Shown one piece after another: positions 7,974 through 16,593 of a DNA stretch of 64,000 bases (the first letter of the stretch is position 1; every line of letters begins with the position of its first letter). A program made the translations under genes and the position numbers. The stretch comes from CAYFWF01 sp964346815 (GTDB lineage: Bacteria > Acidobacteriota > Aminicenantia > Aminicenantales > Aminicenantaceae). Under the pieces are notes generated by a model. The model saw only the letters and a program-made list of their open reading frames with translations. It was not told the DNA's origin and searched no databases. Location of the stretch: NCBI GenBank assembly GCA_964346815.1, contig CAYFWF010000017.1, positions 38,681-102,680 on the forward strand. Reading direction: 5' to 3'.

Positions 7974-9385
7974 GCCGAAGGCGGTTCTATGGGTCTTTTA
8001 TCGAACACCGCCACAACAAAGAAGGTGACCAAACTGACTATCCAACAGAAGTAAATGGGATGGGGGAGACTGATTGTCTGAAAAAAAGCCCCGATCTTGG
8101 GAAAAATCAGCCACAGAGCAAGAGCGGCCATGGCCATCAAAAGAGTCCAGGTGGCATGAGAACGCCGGCAGATTCCGGGCCAGAAAAGAGTCATCAAGGT
8201 TACCAGCGTATAGGCTGTGGTCAAGGTCAAACCGATAAGCAGGGTCTGGAGTATTCCCCGGACAGAGATCGCAAGAAGGAAGGTTAAAACGCTCAAGATG
8301 AGAACCGAAATCCGGGAGACGAGCCTCTCTCCCTTTTCTTTGAGGTCTGGGATCCAAAACCTTTTGATCAAGTCCCCCACAACCAAAGTGGCGCTTCCTA
8401 TGAGAAGCGCGGAGGCGGTGGACACATCTGCTGCCCAGAGCCCGGCTAAAACGATACCTGCCACCACCGGGCTCAAGCTGAGGACTGTTCTCGGCAAGGC
8501 CTCTGTTGGCACAATTCCTGGCTGAAGCACGGTGGCGGCCAGTCCGATCAGGGCACTGACGAATCCGACAGGAAGAATGATCAGCCCGGCGAGAACGAAT
8601 CCCTTCTGTGCCGAAGCGGAATTCTTGGCCGCAAAACTGATTTGGACCACCGACTGCACCGAGAAGGCCATGGTGCACATGACCAGGAACCAAGCAAAAA
8701 CGAGGCTCCATCCGATCGCACCCAGGTCAAAACCCGGATGGTCTGCTGGGATCTTCCAGACTAGTTCCCCCAAACCACCTACCTTGCCTATGGCCAGAAA
8801 GGCGCCCAGAAGTACTCCAAAATAGATAAATATCACGTTAATGATGTTGGTCAGTCCAGCTGCCCAAAACCCTCCGATCAAGGTGATGCCCACAAAAACT
8901 ATGGCTGTCACAAACATTCCGGACTGAAAGGTGAATACATCAGGGAGAAGAGAAGAAAGGATGGCTCCTCCGGCTACGTACTGGAGGGAAGTGATAACGA
9001 TCTGGAGGAGCAGTTGCCCGATCACTCCTATGACCCGTCCAGCTGTGCTGTAATGTCTCTCGAAAAGCTCGGGCAGGGTCGTGACCTCCATCCGACGGTA
9101 GCGGTGAGCCGCAAAAAGGCCCACCATTATGGCCCCAGCAGCCCAGGCCGCGTTGTACCAGCCAGCGGCTATACCTGAATGGTAGGCTCTCTCTGCTACG
9201 CCAATCGTCGAGGCCCCCCCAACGGCCAATCCTGTTAAGAGCGGAGCTACTACCCAGAAGGGCAGCCCTCGTCCCGCTAAGAGATAGGCAATCATCCCCC
9301 CACGGCTGAGCCGGCGAGTCGCCCAGGTTAGCCCATACAGAAGAATGATATAAAGGATGACGATGCCGAGCGGAATCCAGTTCAT
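7970..9385 (-). CDS. Sodium:solute symporter (SSS family)
   Basis: A 471-residue integral membrane protein with about 12-13 hydrophobic segments. The N-terminal half has the family features RRLSRGGMIAYLLAGRGLPFW and GGASTIGVAERAYHSGIAAGWYNAAW, an unwound-helix region typical of SSS transporters. It would bring an organic anion or other small solute into the cell with Na+. Its position between bamA and an acyl-CoA synthetase suggests an aromatic or short organic acid, but specificity cannot be read from sequence. Start ATG is preceded by AAGGG. Confidence 0.85.
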   Translation of the reverse strand: MNWIPLGIVILYIILLYGLTWATRRLSRGGMIAYLLAGRGLPFWVVAPLLTGLAVGGASTIGVAERAYHSGIAAGWYNAAWAAGAIMVGLFAAHRYRRMEVTTLPELFERHYSTAGRVIGVIGQLLLQIVITSLQYVAGGAILSSLLPDVFTFQSGMFVTAIVFVGITLIGGFWAAGLTNIINVIFIYFGVLLGAFLAIGKVGGLGELVWKIPADHPGFDLGAIGWSLVFAWFLVMCTMAFSVQSVVQISFAAKNSASAQKGFVLAGLIILPVGFVSALIGLAATVLQPGIVPTEALPRTVLSLSPVVAGIVLAGLWAADVSTASALLIGSATLVVGDLIKRFWIPDLKEKGERLVSRISVLILSVLTFLLAISVRGILQTLLIGLTLTTAYTLVTLMTLFWPGICRRSHATWTLLMAMAALALWLIFPKIGAFFQTISLPHPIYFCWIVSLVTFFVVAVFDKRPIEPPSA

Positions 9386-9474
9386 TTCCCTTGATTAAAC
9401 CTGTCAGTGCCGATGAATCGACCCTTCTTTTTCAAGATCTCAGCCCTATCGTACGGATTTGCTGAATCAAATCC

Positions 9475-11556
9475 CTACCATGCGATCTTTAGACGGGCAT
9501 CTACGACAGCCGCACCTTTCCCTTTCTCGAATGCCATAACGGGATTCAGATCCATCTCATCAATCTGGGGAAAATCAGAAGCAAGCTGTGAAAGCCGAAG
9601 CAGAATCTCGACGAGTTTCTCGATATCTGCAGGCTTTTCTCCCCTTACGCCCGCCAACACGGGAAATCCTTTGATGGATTCGATCATCACCAGGGCATCT
9701 TCTGGACTTAAAGGAGCGAGTCGAAACTGAACATCCTTCAGCGTCTCGACAAATATCCCACCCAATCCGAACATAATAGTGGGTTCGAGCCCCTCATTTC
9801 TTTTCACTCCCATGATCACTTCTCTGCCAGCTGTCACATATTCCTGAAGGATGAAAGAAGGCTTCACCCTGGCGAATTTTCTGGCTAATTTACCCAAAGC
9901 TGCCTTGAGGGTTTTCTCATCTTTGATATCCAGCACCACACCTCCGGATTCTGTTTTGTGAATGATTTTCTGCGAATCCACCTTCAATACCAAAGGATAT
10001 CCGATTTTTGGGGCAGCCTTCTCAACCTCTCCTCTATTCTTGCAGCTTATCGTCTCAACCGATGGGATACCATAGGATCCGAGGATATCAAAGACCTCTT
10101 TCTGTGACAGAAAGATATCCTTTCCTTTGTATTTCTTGAAGATCGATTCCGGTTCTGTTTTGTCAATCTTAAATTTTCTGTATTTTGGAGACTTCCTTAT
10201 TGACACCTTTCCATACCCGGTCATGGCAGAGAGGGACCTGGCAGCCGTCTCCGCATAATCGTACACCGGGATTCCGCTTTCCCTGATGAGACGGATAACC
10301 TCCTGCCATTTCTCGATAGTGATCACCTGGCAGACGATGGGCTTTTCAGCGGTATCGCCGATCTCGCCGAGCTTCCGGGCAATTCCTTCGCAATCCACAA
10401 AAGGGGCCGTCACGAAAACGAGAAGGAGCGAGTCGATGTTGGGGTCTTTCAGCAAAGCCGCCACCGTCCCGCCGTATTGTTCGGGTCCAGCGGTTGCGAC
10501 CACATCCACGGGATTGGAAACAATGGCTTCCTGAAAAACCAATTTTTTCAAGGTGTTTTTGGTCCGGGTGCTCAGCTCGGCAAGCTGCAGTCCTGCTGCC
10601 ACACATTCGTCTACAGCGATAATTCCCGGTCCTCCTGTGTTGGTCACGATACACACCCGGTCAGCTTTGGGAACGGGCTGGGAGGAAAAAGCGACAGCCG
10701 CATCGATCATGTCCTGCTGGGAATGAAAACGGAGGACTCCAGCCTTCTGGAAAATCACGTCGGCGATGGTCTCCTGTTCGATCAGGGAACCCGTATGGGA
10801 AGCTACCGCTTTAGTCCCTTCTGCCGTCTTTCCCGTTTTAAGGGCGAGAATGGGCTTTTTCGGAGCCACCCGGCTGGCTACTTCGAGAAATCCAGCAGGA
10901 TCCTTGAATGTCTCGATGTGAACCATGATGACTTTTGTATCCTCATCCTGGCCATAATAATCGATAATTTCGTTCATGCTCACGTCAGCTTCATTTCCAA
11001 AACTGGAATACATTCGTATTCCTTTACCGATGCGGTAGAGGTGGAGTTTCAAGGTCTCTCCCACCCCTCCACTCTGAGCTACGATAGAGATATTCCCGGG
11101 AAACATCGGGACGAAAGTGAAGTTGGCATAAACAGAGATTTCTGGATCAGAATTTTGAATTCCCTGAGAATTTGGGCCGTAGACCCTCATCCCATATTTA
11201 TGAGCGATGTCCACTATCTGCTTCTCGAGCTGAAGCCCTTCCTCCCCCACTTCCTTGAATCCGGCCGTGTGCACGATGGCAAACTTCACCCCTTTCTTCC
11301 CGCAGTCTTCGAGGACATAGGGAACCAGGGTGTTTTTGATAGAGATGTTCACCAAATCCACGTCATCCGGTACATCCTTGATCGAGGCATAAGCTCTGAA
11401 GCTCTTGATATACTTGGATTTGGGATTGATGGGGTAAATGGGACCTCTGAAATTATGATCCAGAAGGTTTTGCATAACGATGTGACCGATACTGAGAGGA
11501 TTGTTCGAAGCTCCTACGATAGCCACGGATTTTGGCTTAAATAAAGCATCAAGCAT
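9475..11556 (-). CDS. ADP-forming acyl-CoA synthetase (acetyl-CoA synthetase type, fused alpha-beta)
   Basis: The 693-residue protein has, in order, a CoA-binding Rossmann domain (KSVAIVGASNNP), a succinyl-CoA-ligase-like domain with VASHTGSL carrying the phosphorylated histidine, a second ligase domain (TNTGGPGIIAVDECVAAG), and a C-terminal ATP-grasp domain (YPLVLKVDSQKIIHKTESGG). Members make acyl-CoA from acid, ATP and CoA, or make ATP from acyl-CoA. Here it could activate an imported acid or conserve energy by releasing acetate. The reading frame extends 34 codons upstream, but the ATG at 11556 with GGAGG seven bases before it, one base after the activator stop, is the real start. Confidence 0.88.
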   Translation of the reverse strand: MLDALFKPKSVAIVGASNNPLSIGHIVMQNLLDHNFRGPIYPINPKSKYIKSFRAYASIKDVPDDVDLVNISIKNTLVPYVLEDCGKKGVKFAIVHTAGFKEVGEEGLQLEKQIVDIAHKYGMRVYGPNSQGIQNSDPEISVYANFTFVPMFPGNISIVAQSGGVGETLKLHLYRIGKGIRMYSSFGNEADVSMNEIIDYYGQDEDTKVIMVHIETFKDPAGFLEVASRVAPKKPILALKTGKTAEGTKAVASHTGSLIEQETIADVIFQKAGVLRFHSQQDMIDAAVAFSSQPVPKADRVCIVTNTGGPGIIAVDECVAAGLQLAELSTRTKNTLKKLVFQEAIVSNPVDVVATAGPEQYGGTVAALLKDPNIDSLLLVFVTAPFVDCEGIARKLGEIGDTAEKPIVCQVITIEKWQEVIRLIRESGIPVYDYAETAARSLSAMTGYGKVSIRKSPKYRKFKIDKTEPESIFKKYKGKDIFLSQKEVFDILGSYGIPSVETISCKNRGEVEKAAPKIGYPLVLKVDSQKIIHKTESGGVVLDIKDEKTLKAALGKLARKFARVKPSFILQEYVTAGREVIMGVKRNEGLEPTIMFGLGGIFVETLKDVQFRLAPLSPEDALVMIESIKGFPVLAGVRGEKPADIEKLVEILLRLSQLASDFPQIDEMDLNPVMAFEKGKGAAVVDARLKIAW

Positions 11557-11557
11557 G

Positions 11558-12334
11558 TTAACCTCCTTCGTTTTCCAAAGCATAGAGAGCCGCTCCGAGA
11601 GCGCCTGTGAGTTGTGGAAGGGGAGGAACGAAAACTTCTCTATCCAATCTCTGCTCAAACATTTTGACCAGAAATGGATTGTGGGCCACCACTCCCCCGC
11701 TCATAACGATGTCCCCATCCAAGGGGTCCATCTCCAGAGCTCTTTTGATTACGGAATCAAAAATTCCCTTGATGATATCTTCGACTTTTACATTTTGGCG
11801 GATTTTGGTCAGAATTTCCGTGGCGGTGAAAACGGTGCAGTAACTTCCGATCGGAACATCTTTCTCAGCTTTCCGTGCAAGCCCATCCAGTCTTCCGATC
11901 TTGATTTTGAGACGATTGGCGATCTCCTCGAGAAAAGCACCGGTTCCGGCTGCACACTTGCGGTTCATCTTGAATCCTATCCGCTTTCCTGAACCATCGA
12001 TTATAATGATTTTGCTGTCTTGTCCTCCAATATCAACCAGAGTATGGGCACGGGGATAGTGGTGAAAACTTCCCTTGGCATGACAGCTGATCTCGGTTTT
12101 TGTGGACTGGGCAAAGGGAACATTCCTTCTTCCATATCCCGTGCTGACTATGGTTTCATCCTTAGAAGGCCCTAGGCCACTCATCTTCAACGCCTTATTA
12201 TGCGCTTTTTCTGCAGCTCTCTGAAAATACGCTCCAGAAGAAAGGACTGAGTGGCCGATGATCTTTTTCTTTCGATCGATGAGGATGGCTTTGGTGGTGG
12301 AAGCGCCGACATCGATTCCAACAAAATAGCCCAT
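11558..12334 (-). CDS. ATP-dependent activator of benzoyl-CoA reductase/2-hydroxyacyl-CoA dehydratase (BcrA/BcrD/HgdC family)
   Basis: A 258-residue ASKHA-fold ATPase: GIDVGASTTKAIL at the N terminus is the phosphate-binding loop, VDIGGQDSK near residue 100 and SGGVVAHNPF near the C terminus are family motifs, and CAAGTGAFLEE supplies one cysteine for the [4Fe-4S] cluster held between two subunits. The protein uses ATP to push a low-potential electron into its dehydratase or reductase partner, encoded just upstream. Class I benzoyl-CoA reductases normally have two such subunits; only one is present, which would fit an HgdC-like homodimer. Linked to bamA, dch and had, which favours a benzoyl-CoA role. 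Confidence 0.88.
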   Translation of the reverse strand: MGYFVGIDVGASTTKAILIDRKKKIIGHSVLSSGAYFQRAAEKAHNKALKMSGLGPSKDETIVSTGYGRRNVPFAQSTKTEISCHAKGSFHHYPRAHTLVDIGGQDSKIIIIDGSGKRIGFKMNRKCAAGTGAFLEEIANRLKIKIGRLDGLARKAEKDVPIGSYCTVFTATEILTKIRQNVKVEDIIKGIFDSVIKRALEMDPLDGDIVMSGGVVAHNPFLVKMFEQRLDREVFVPPLPQLTGALGAALYALENEGG

Positions 12335-12431
12335 GTTATATCATTTATTCGAGACCTGATCTGCTCTGTGGACCAATCGCGACTGTTTCATCCTCCTGCT
12401 GGTAAGACAGACACCGAAGAGGTATGCTGTT

Positions 12432-13676
12432 TTATCGACTTTCCAACTGTTCGACAAAGGCTTCGATATTGGTCTGAGCCTGTTCCTCAGAATAACAGCG
12501 CAGATCGTTCAGGTCTCCATTTATGGTCAAGGCAGGGATACCGAGCCTTTCAGAAAGCCTTTCCGGCATTCCGTAACGGTTGTTGGAATTGTTGGGACAG
12601 GTTTTGGCATCGTGAAACAGCAGACCGTTCAATTTGTACATGTTGACCATATTTTCGATGTACTGCTCCTTGAAATTCTCGTCCCTCACGATAAATATCT
12701 CGGTATAGGCACGGGCCATACTCATGAAAGGGTCCTTGGGATCGAACGAATCGAATATCCAGCTATTGCAGTAGGTGGAGGCGATCACAGCCGTTTTCAG
12801 ACTGATGAAGAACTCAGCAAGGTTCCTGAGTTTACCCCAGATGGGCATCCCTTCCCAGTAAAGCCTGTATTGCTCTCCTTCCACAGCTCCGTCTTTTTGG
12901 GCAATCCGTTCCTCCAATTCCTGGAGGAGCACTTTGTAGTACTCCACGGCTACATCAGTCCCCCTGAGCACCACCGCTGGTCCCATATGGATGGTTTCAT
13001 CAAAAAAGCTTATGGGAGCGGGAATCGCTTTATTTGTCTCGAGGACTTTTTTCCACAGCTGGGTACAGTCATAAGAAAGCCCCAGGATATGCCGGAACTT
13101 ATCTATATCGAAGGTATTTCCTGAAATTTCCTCCAATGCGGGAATCAAACCTTTGATCTGTTTTTCGATGCTGGCCAGATGATCCGTTGTTATGGTGCCG
13201 ATGTTTCGGTATGTGGATATGCCGAGTGCTGGCACTTTTAATTCACGCGAATACCAAGAAAACCAGTCCTGGACATCCCGGCACTGGTTGGTGTTGTAAA
13301 CCAAAACATCAGGTAAGGGAACACCTTCGATGCCTTCATAAGCGCGAGAAAGAGGCGTCTCTTTTTTGATAAACGCCCCGATGTCGCTGGTTAGATAAGA
13401 ACAGATGTCAGGAGAATAACCTATGGCATTGGCAGCGGGTATGTAATCAGTGGCTGTGCGTGTAGAGCCCAGCATAGCCCCATGATTTTCAGGATAATAC
13501 ACCAGAAATCCAAGACTCAGCAGGAGCTCTGCCGGTCCGACGCTCGTACACCAGGCAATTTTCGGCGATCCTGCTTTATATGCTTTGTCCAACTCATAGA
13601 AGTAATCGGCCATAATCTTCCTCATATGGCCCGTGGCTTGAATTTTCTTGATAGCGGGTTTTTTCTCCTCGCTCAT
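12432..13676 (-). CDS. Benzoyl-CoA reductase/2-hydroxyacyl-CoA dehydratase catalytic subunit (BcrB/BcrC/HgdB family)
   Basis: A 414-residue HgdB-family protein. Three widely spaced cysteines in typical family positions (YNTNQCRDVQDWF, ASTYCNSWIF, HDAKTCPNNSN) would hold a [4Fe-4S] cluster, and WCTSVGPAELLLSLGF is the usual N-terminal signature. With the activator it would carry out ATP-driven reduction of an aromatic or 2-hydroxyacyl-CoA ring or bond. A second, non-identical subunit is expected for known enzymes and is not in the window. The start at 13676 follows AGGAGGAAGA; a further upstream in-frame ATG (13712) lacks such a site. Expressed from a promoter diverging from that of dch. Confidence 0.85.
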   Translation of the reverse strand: MSEEKKPAIKKIQATGHMRKIMADYFYELDKAYKAGSPKIAWCTSVGPAELLLSLGFLVYYPENHGAMLGSTRTATDYIPAANAIGYSPDICSYLTSDIGAFIKKETPLSRAYEGIEGVPLPDVLVYNTNQCRDVQDWFSWYSRELKVPALGISTYRNIGTITTDHLASIEKQIKGLIPALEEISGNTFDIDKFRHILGLSYDCTQLWKKVLETNKAIPAPISFFDETIHMGPAVVLRGTDVAVEYYKVLLQELEERIAQKDGAVEGEQYRLYWEGMPIWGKLRNLAEFFISLKTAVIASTYCNSWIFDSFDPKDPFMSMARAYTEIFIVRDENFKEQYIENMVNMYKLNGLLFHDAKTCPNNSNNRYGMPERLSERLGIPALTINGDLNDLRCYSEEQAQTNIEAFVEQLESR

Positions 13677-13769
13677 TCTTCCTCCTTCATACAAATATAG
13701 AGTTTCTTTCAACCCTAGGAATGATTCGCTTTCCTGATGGGGGGAGTCTAAAATTTTGTCCCTTCACGA

Positions 13770-13784
13770 GATATTCAAAATATC
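13770..13784. promoter_or_regulatory. Palindrome over the leftward promoter
   Basis: GATATTCAAAATATC is a perfect inverted repeat with 6-bp arms and a 3-bp centre. It covers the -10 box of the leftward promoter of the reductase operon and is placed like an operator. Confidence 0.35.
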
Positions 13785-13805
13785 AATATTGCCTACCCAA
13801 GTCAA
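13777..13805 (-). promoter_or_regulatory. Predicted sigma-70 promoter of the reductase operon
   Basis: Leftward TTGACT (13805-13800), 17-bp spacer, TATTTT (13782-13777). The expected start of transcription is about 95 bp before the reductase subunit start codon. Confidence 0.5.
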
Positions 13806-13865
13806 GAATCTTCCTCTCATCCGATCCATTGGACCAGAGGGGTGGCTTCTGCTTTCTGGCCCGGC

Positions 13866-13894
13866 TTGACAGGGAGGGAAGCACATGATATGAA
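13866..13894 (+). promoter_or_regulatory. Predicted sigma-70 promoter of dch-had
   Basis: TTGACA (13866-13871), 17-bp spacer, TATGAA (13889-13894), about 75 bp before the dch start. It diverges from the reductase promoter 60 bp away, so both halves of the ring-degradation cluster may share one control region. Confidence 0.5.
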
Positions 13895-13969
13895 TGTTCT
13901 TCATGGGTTTCAGCGAACCAACCTGCAAACTCAAACGATTCATCCCACATTTTATAAGAGGTGTAACCT

Positions 13970-14740
13970 ATGAATTATGAGAATATCATCTTCGAGATCA
14001 AAGAGAAAAAGGCCGTGCTGACGATCGACCGTCCTCCGATGAACATTCTGAATATAAAGACTATGGAAGAGATGAACGACGCCTTGAGCACCCTCGCCGA
14101 GAATAAAAATGTAAAAATATTGATCATAACCAGCGCCGGTGAAAAGGCATTTTCGGCGGGAGTGGATGTTTCGGAGCACACAGGAGAAAAGGTGGAGCGG
14201 ATGCTTCATGTGTTTCATGATATTTTCCGTAACCTGGCAAAGCTCGATCAAGTCACCGTGGCCGCTGCGAAAGGATTCACGCTAGGAGGAGGATGTGAGG
14301 TAGCCATCTTTTGTGATCTTATTTTTTCCACAGACAATCTGAAAATCGGACAACCCGAAATCAAGCTTTCTACCATTCCTCCCATAGCATTGTTGGTCAT
14401 GCCCCGCCTTCTGGGTTTAAAGAGAGCATCGGAGCTTCTCCTTTCAGGAAAAGTCATCGACGCTCCAGAGGCTGAACAGATAGGACTCGTCAACAGAGTC
14501 GTCCCGCTGGATGCCTTCGATTCCGAATTAGAGGCTTTCATCCAGCCCTTCACCGAGTTGAGCTTGATCGGACTGAAATATTCGAAAAAAGGAATACAAC
14601 TGGGCTTAGAAAAAAACTTTCTGGAAGGACTGGAAGAGATCGAGAAAATTTATCTGGAGGAGCTCATGGCTTCTGAGGATGCCCACGAAGGTCTCAAAGC
14701 CTTCATGGAAAAAAGAAAGCCTGTATGGAAAAACAAATAA
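13970..14740 (+). CDS. dch: Cyclohexa-1,5-dienecarbonyl-CoA hydratase
   Basis: A 256-residue crotonase-family protein. Features shared with dienoyl-CoA hydratases (Dch/BamR) are DRPPMNILNIKTMEEM, FSAGVDVSEHTGEKVERMLHVFHDIFR and GGGCEVAIFCDLIF; the oxyanion-hole backbone positions (AFSAGVD, GGGCEV) are intact. It would add water to cyclohexa-1,5-diene-1-carbonyl-CoA, the product of benzoyl-CoA reductase, giving 6-hydroxycyclohex-1-ene-1-carbonyl-CoA. The next gene, 12 bp downstream, encodes the expected dehydrogenase. Other hydratase roles cannot be excluded, but the neighbourhood agrees well. Confidence 0.82.
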   Translation: MNYENIIFEIKEKKAVLTIDRPPMNILNIKTMEEMNDALSTLAENKNVKILIITSAGEKAFSAGVDVSEHTGEKVERMLHVFHDIFRNLAKLDQVTVAAAKGFTLGGGCEVAIFCDLIFSTDNLKIGQPEIKLSTIPPIALLVMPRLLGLKRASELLLSGKVIDAPEAEQIGLVNRVVPLDAFDSELEAFIQPFTELSLIGLKYSKKGIQLGLEKNFLEGLEEIEKIYLEELMASEDAHEGLKAFMEKRKPVWKNK

Positions 14741-14752
14741 AGGAGAAAAAAG

Positions 14753-15781
14753 ATGAAAGCGGCAGTATTCCATGGACCCAATCAACCCTTAAAAATCGAA
14801 GAGGTCGAAAAGCCAAGAATCGAATCCAATGAAATTCTGGTGAAAATCACGGCCTGCGGCGTGTGCAACACAGATCTGCATTACATAGATCACGGTGTCC
14901 CCACTTTTAAGAAGCCGCCCATGATCCTCGGTCATGAGCCGTCGGGGATAGTGGAGGAAGTCGGTTCAGAGGTGAAAAACTTCAAAGTCGGCGACAGAAT
15001 TCTTATTCCTCCTGTGTTCTCCTGCGGATATTGTGTTAACTGCCGCCTGGGCAAGGAGAACATATGCTTGAATATGGCGATGCTGGGCAACCATTTCGAT
15101 GGTGCTTACGCGGAATACACAAAAGTCCCAGCCAAGGACTGCCAGCACCTGCCTGAGGCTCTTCCGCTTGAAGAATCGAGCATAATCGCCGACGCCATCT
15201 CAACTCCCTTTCATGCAGTCAAGAACAGAGCCCAGGTCCAACCCGGTGATTCAGTGGTCGTTTTCGGCTGTGGAGGTGTGGGCATCAATGTGGTGCAGAT
15301 AGCGGCAGCTGTGGGAGGCTCCGTTACTGCGATAGACATCGTCGACAGCAAATTAGAGGCAGCTAAAAAGCTTGGAGCCCAACACACCATCAATTCCAAG
15401 GAAATGGAAGACAAAGCTCTCCTCAAACAGATACGGGCACTCACAGGAGGAGGGGCGGATATTGTTATCGAAGCCATCGGTAATCCCAAAACGATCGTAC
15501 TCGCTTCAAACGCCGTCAAACCTGGAGGGCGTCACTGTCAAGTCGGTTATACCCACCATGATGTTCCGATCAATGCCGGAAGACTCATGTTCCGTGAAAT
15601 CGAAATCAGAGGCTCTCTAGGATGCCGTCCGGTGGACTATCCTAAGATCATCGAAATGGTCAGAACTGGAAAGATCCAATTGAAACCTGTAGTTACACAT
15701 AAATTCAAACTGGACGACATCAATCAGGCTTTTGATCTGATGAGAAAAGGTGAGTCCCTGCGGTCCATCGTGGTCTTTTAA
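14753..15781 (+). CDS. had: Zinc alcohol dehydrogenase, probable 6-hydroxycyclohex-1-ene-1-carbonyl-CoA dehydrogenase
   Basis: A 342-residue medium-chain dehydrogenase. Catalytic-zinc motifs are ACGVCNTDLHYIDHG (Cys) and GHEPSG (His-Glu); the structural-zinc lobe has CGYCVNCRLGKENIC with four cysteines; the NAD-binding motif is VFGCGGVGINVVQ near residue 170. Generic members oxidise primary or secondary alcohols. Coupling to dch with a 12-bp gap and presence of bamA make it the likely NAD-dependent enzyme between them in the benzoyl-CoA pathway (Had/BamQ role). Ribosome-binding site AAAGGAG. The specific role is inferred from context. Confidence 0.68.
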   Translation: MKAAVFHGPNQPLKIEEVEKPRIESNEILVKITACGVCNTDLHYIDHGVPTFKKPPMILGHEPSGIVEEVGSEVKNFKVGDRILIPPVFSCGYCVNCRLGKENICLNMAMLGNHFDGAYAEYTKVPAKDCQHLPEALPLEESSIIADAISTPFHAVKNRAQVQPGDSVVVFGCGGVGINVVQIAAAVGGSVTAIDIVDSKLEAAKKLGAQHTINSKEMEDKALLKQIRALTGGGADIVIEAIGNPKTIVLASNAVKPGGRHCQVGYTHHDVPINAGRLMFREIEIRGSLGCRPVDYPKIIEMVRTGKIQLKPVVTHKFKLDDINQAFDLMRKGESLRSIVVF

Positions 15782-15881
15782 GAAGAGTACAAGCTCACAT
15801 CCTTTGTTCTTAGTCGAAAATCAAAGATATCCTGTCTCGACAAAAAATTCAGGCTCCCTTTTTTTGGATGACTCTCCAATG

Positions 15882-15896
15882 TGACAAATTTTGTCA
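15882..15896. promoter_or_regulatory. 15-bp perfect palindrome upstream of the pilin gene
   Basis: TGACAAATTTTGTCA has 7-bp arms around one central base. It lies in the 278-bp gap between had and the pilin gene, 164 bp before the latter, and looks like a dimeric-regulator site. Regulator unknown. Nothing else clear is in this gap except a small GTGGG/CCCAC inverted repeat at 16013-16026. Confidence 0.35.
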
Positions 15897-16059
15897 AACC
15901 GGGAGAAAAATTTGTTATTTGACAGCAAAAAAATGTTTGTTAGTGTGCAACTCTTTTATTTTTAATAGATTAACTTTCTTGCTTTACGGCACATCTTTTG
16001 CTGATATTCAGAGTGGGTATTCCCACACAAGGCTATCGAAAGGATGAAATAGACAATAC

Positions 16060-16590
16060 ATGGACATAAAAACGAGAGGCTTCACACTCATAGAGGTGCT
16101 GATCGTGGTTGCGATCATAGGTATCCTTGCTGCACTTCTCATTCCCAATGCCATTACTGCCATCCAGAAATCCAAACAAAAGAGCGTAATGAAAGACATC
16201 GTATCTCTAGCCAGTGCGGCTGCAGATCACATGACGGATAACGGGGAATGGCAAATCAACCAAAGTGGAGACATCGTGCCAGGCAGTGCTTTTGTCCAGG
16301 CTCTCTCCCCCCTCTATATCAAGGTCTGTCCGATAAATGACTATTGGGGTGAGTCCTATAAGGCCTATGTGGGTGCCGATGCAGCCATTCGGAACATCGA
16401 TCCTGCCGATATCGGTCCGGATGATTTTCTTATCGAGTCCTACGGCCGTGATAATATCTCTGACGGGTGGACATATGATCCGTTGACACCGAATGATGAC
16501 TATTATGTGGTGGACAGCCATCAGGCCTTTAGAAACGATTTGATCAACTGGAACGGCTACTGGATTCGGTCACCTCGAGTGGCGCAGTGA
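16060..16590 (+). CDS. Type IV pilin/type II secretion pseudopilin-like protein
   Basis: A 176-residue protein with a short positively charged leader and a class III prepilin signal, RGFTLIEVLIVVAIIGILAA: cleavage after Gly-8 leaves a methylatable Phe and the conserved Glu at +5. The hydrophobic helix continues into a charged stalk (AIQKSKQKSVMKDIVSLASAA) and a globular end rich in Asp, Tyr and Trp. It belongs with GspG/PilA-like proteins. No other pilus or secretion gene is nearby, so it is an orphan. Its role (surface fibre, minor pilin or secretion) is unknown; an electron-transfer role is not supported by sequence alone. Confidence 0.85.
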   Translation: MDIKTRGFTLIEVLIVVAIIGILAALLIPNAITAIQKSKQKSVMKDIVSLASAAADHMTDNGEWQINQSGDIVPGSAFVQALSPLYIKVCPINDYWGESYKAYVGADAAIRNIDPADIGPDDFLIESYGRDNISDGWTYDPLTPNDDYYVVDSHQAFRNDLINWNGYWIRSPRVAQ

Positions 16591-16593
16591 TTC

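Noticed and set aside
10477..11544. Long rightward frame opposite the acyl-CoA synthetase gene
   Set aside because: Antisense shadow of a clear gene; composition and lack of motifs do not support coding.
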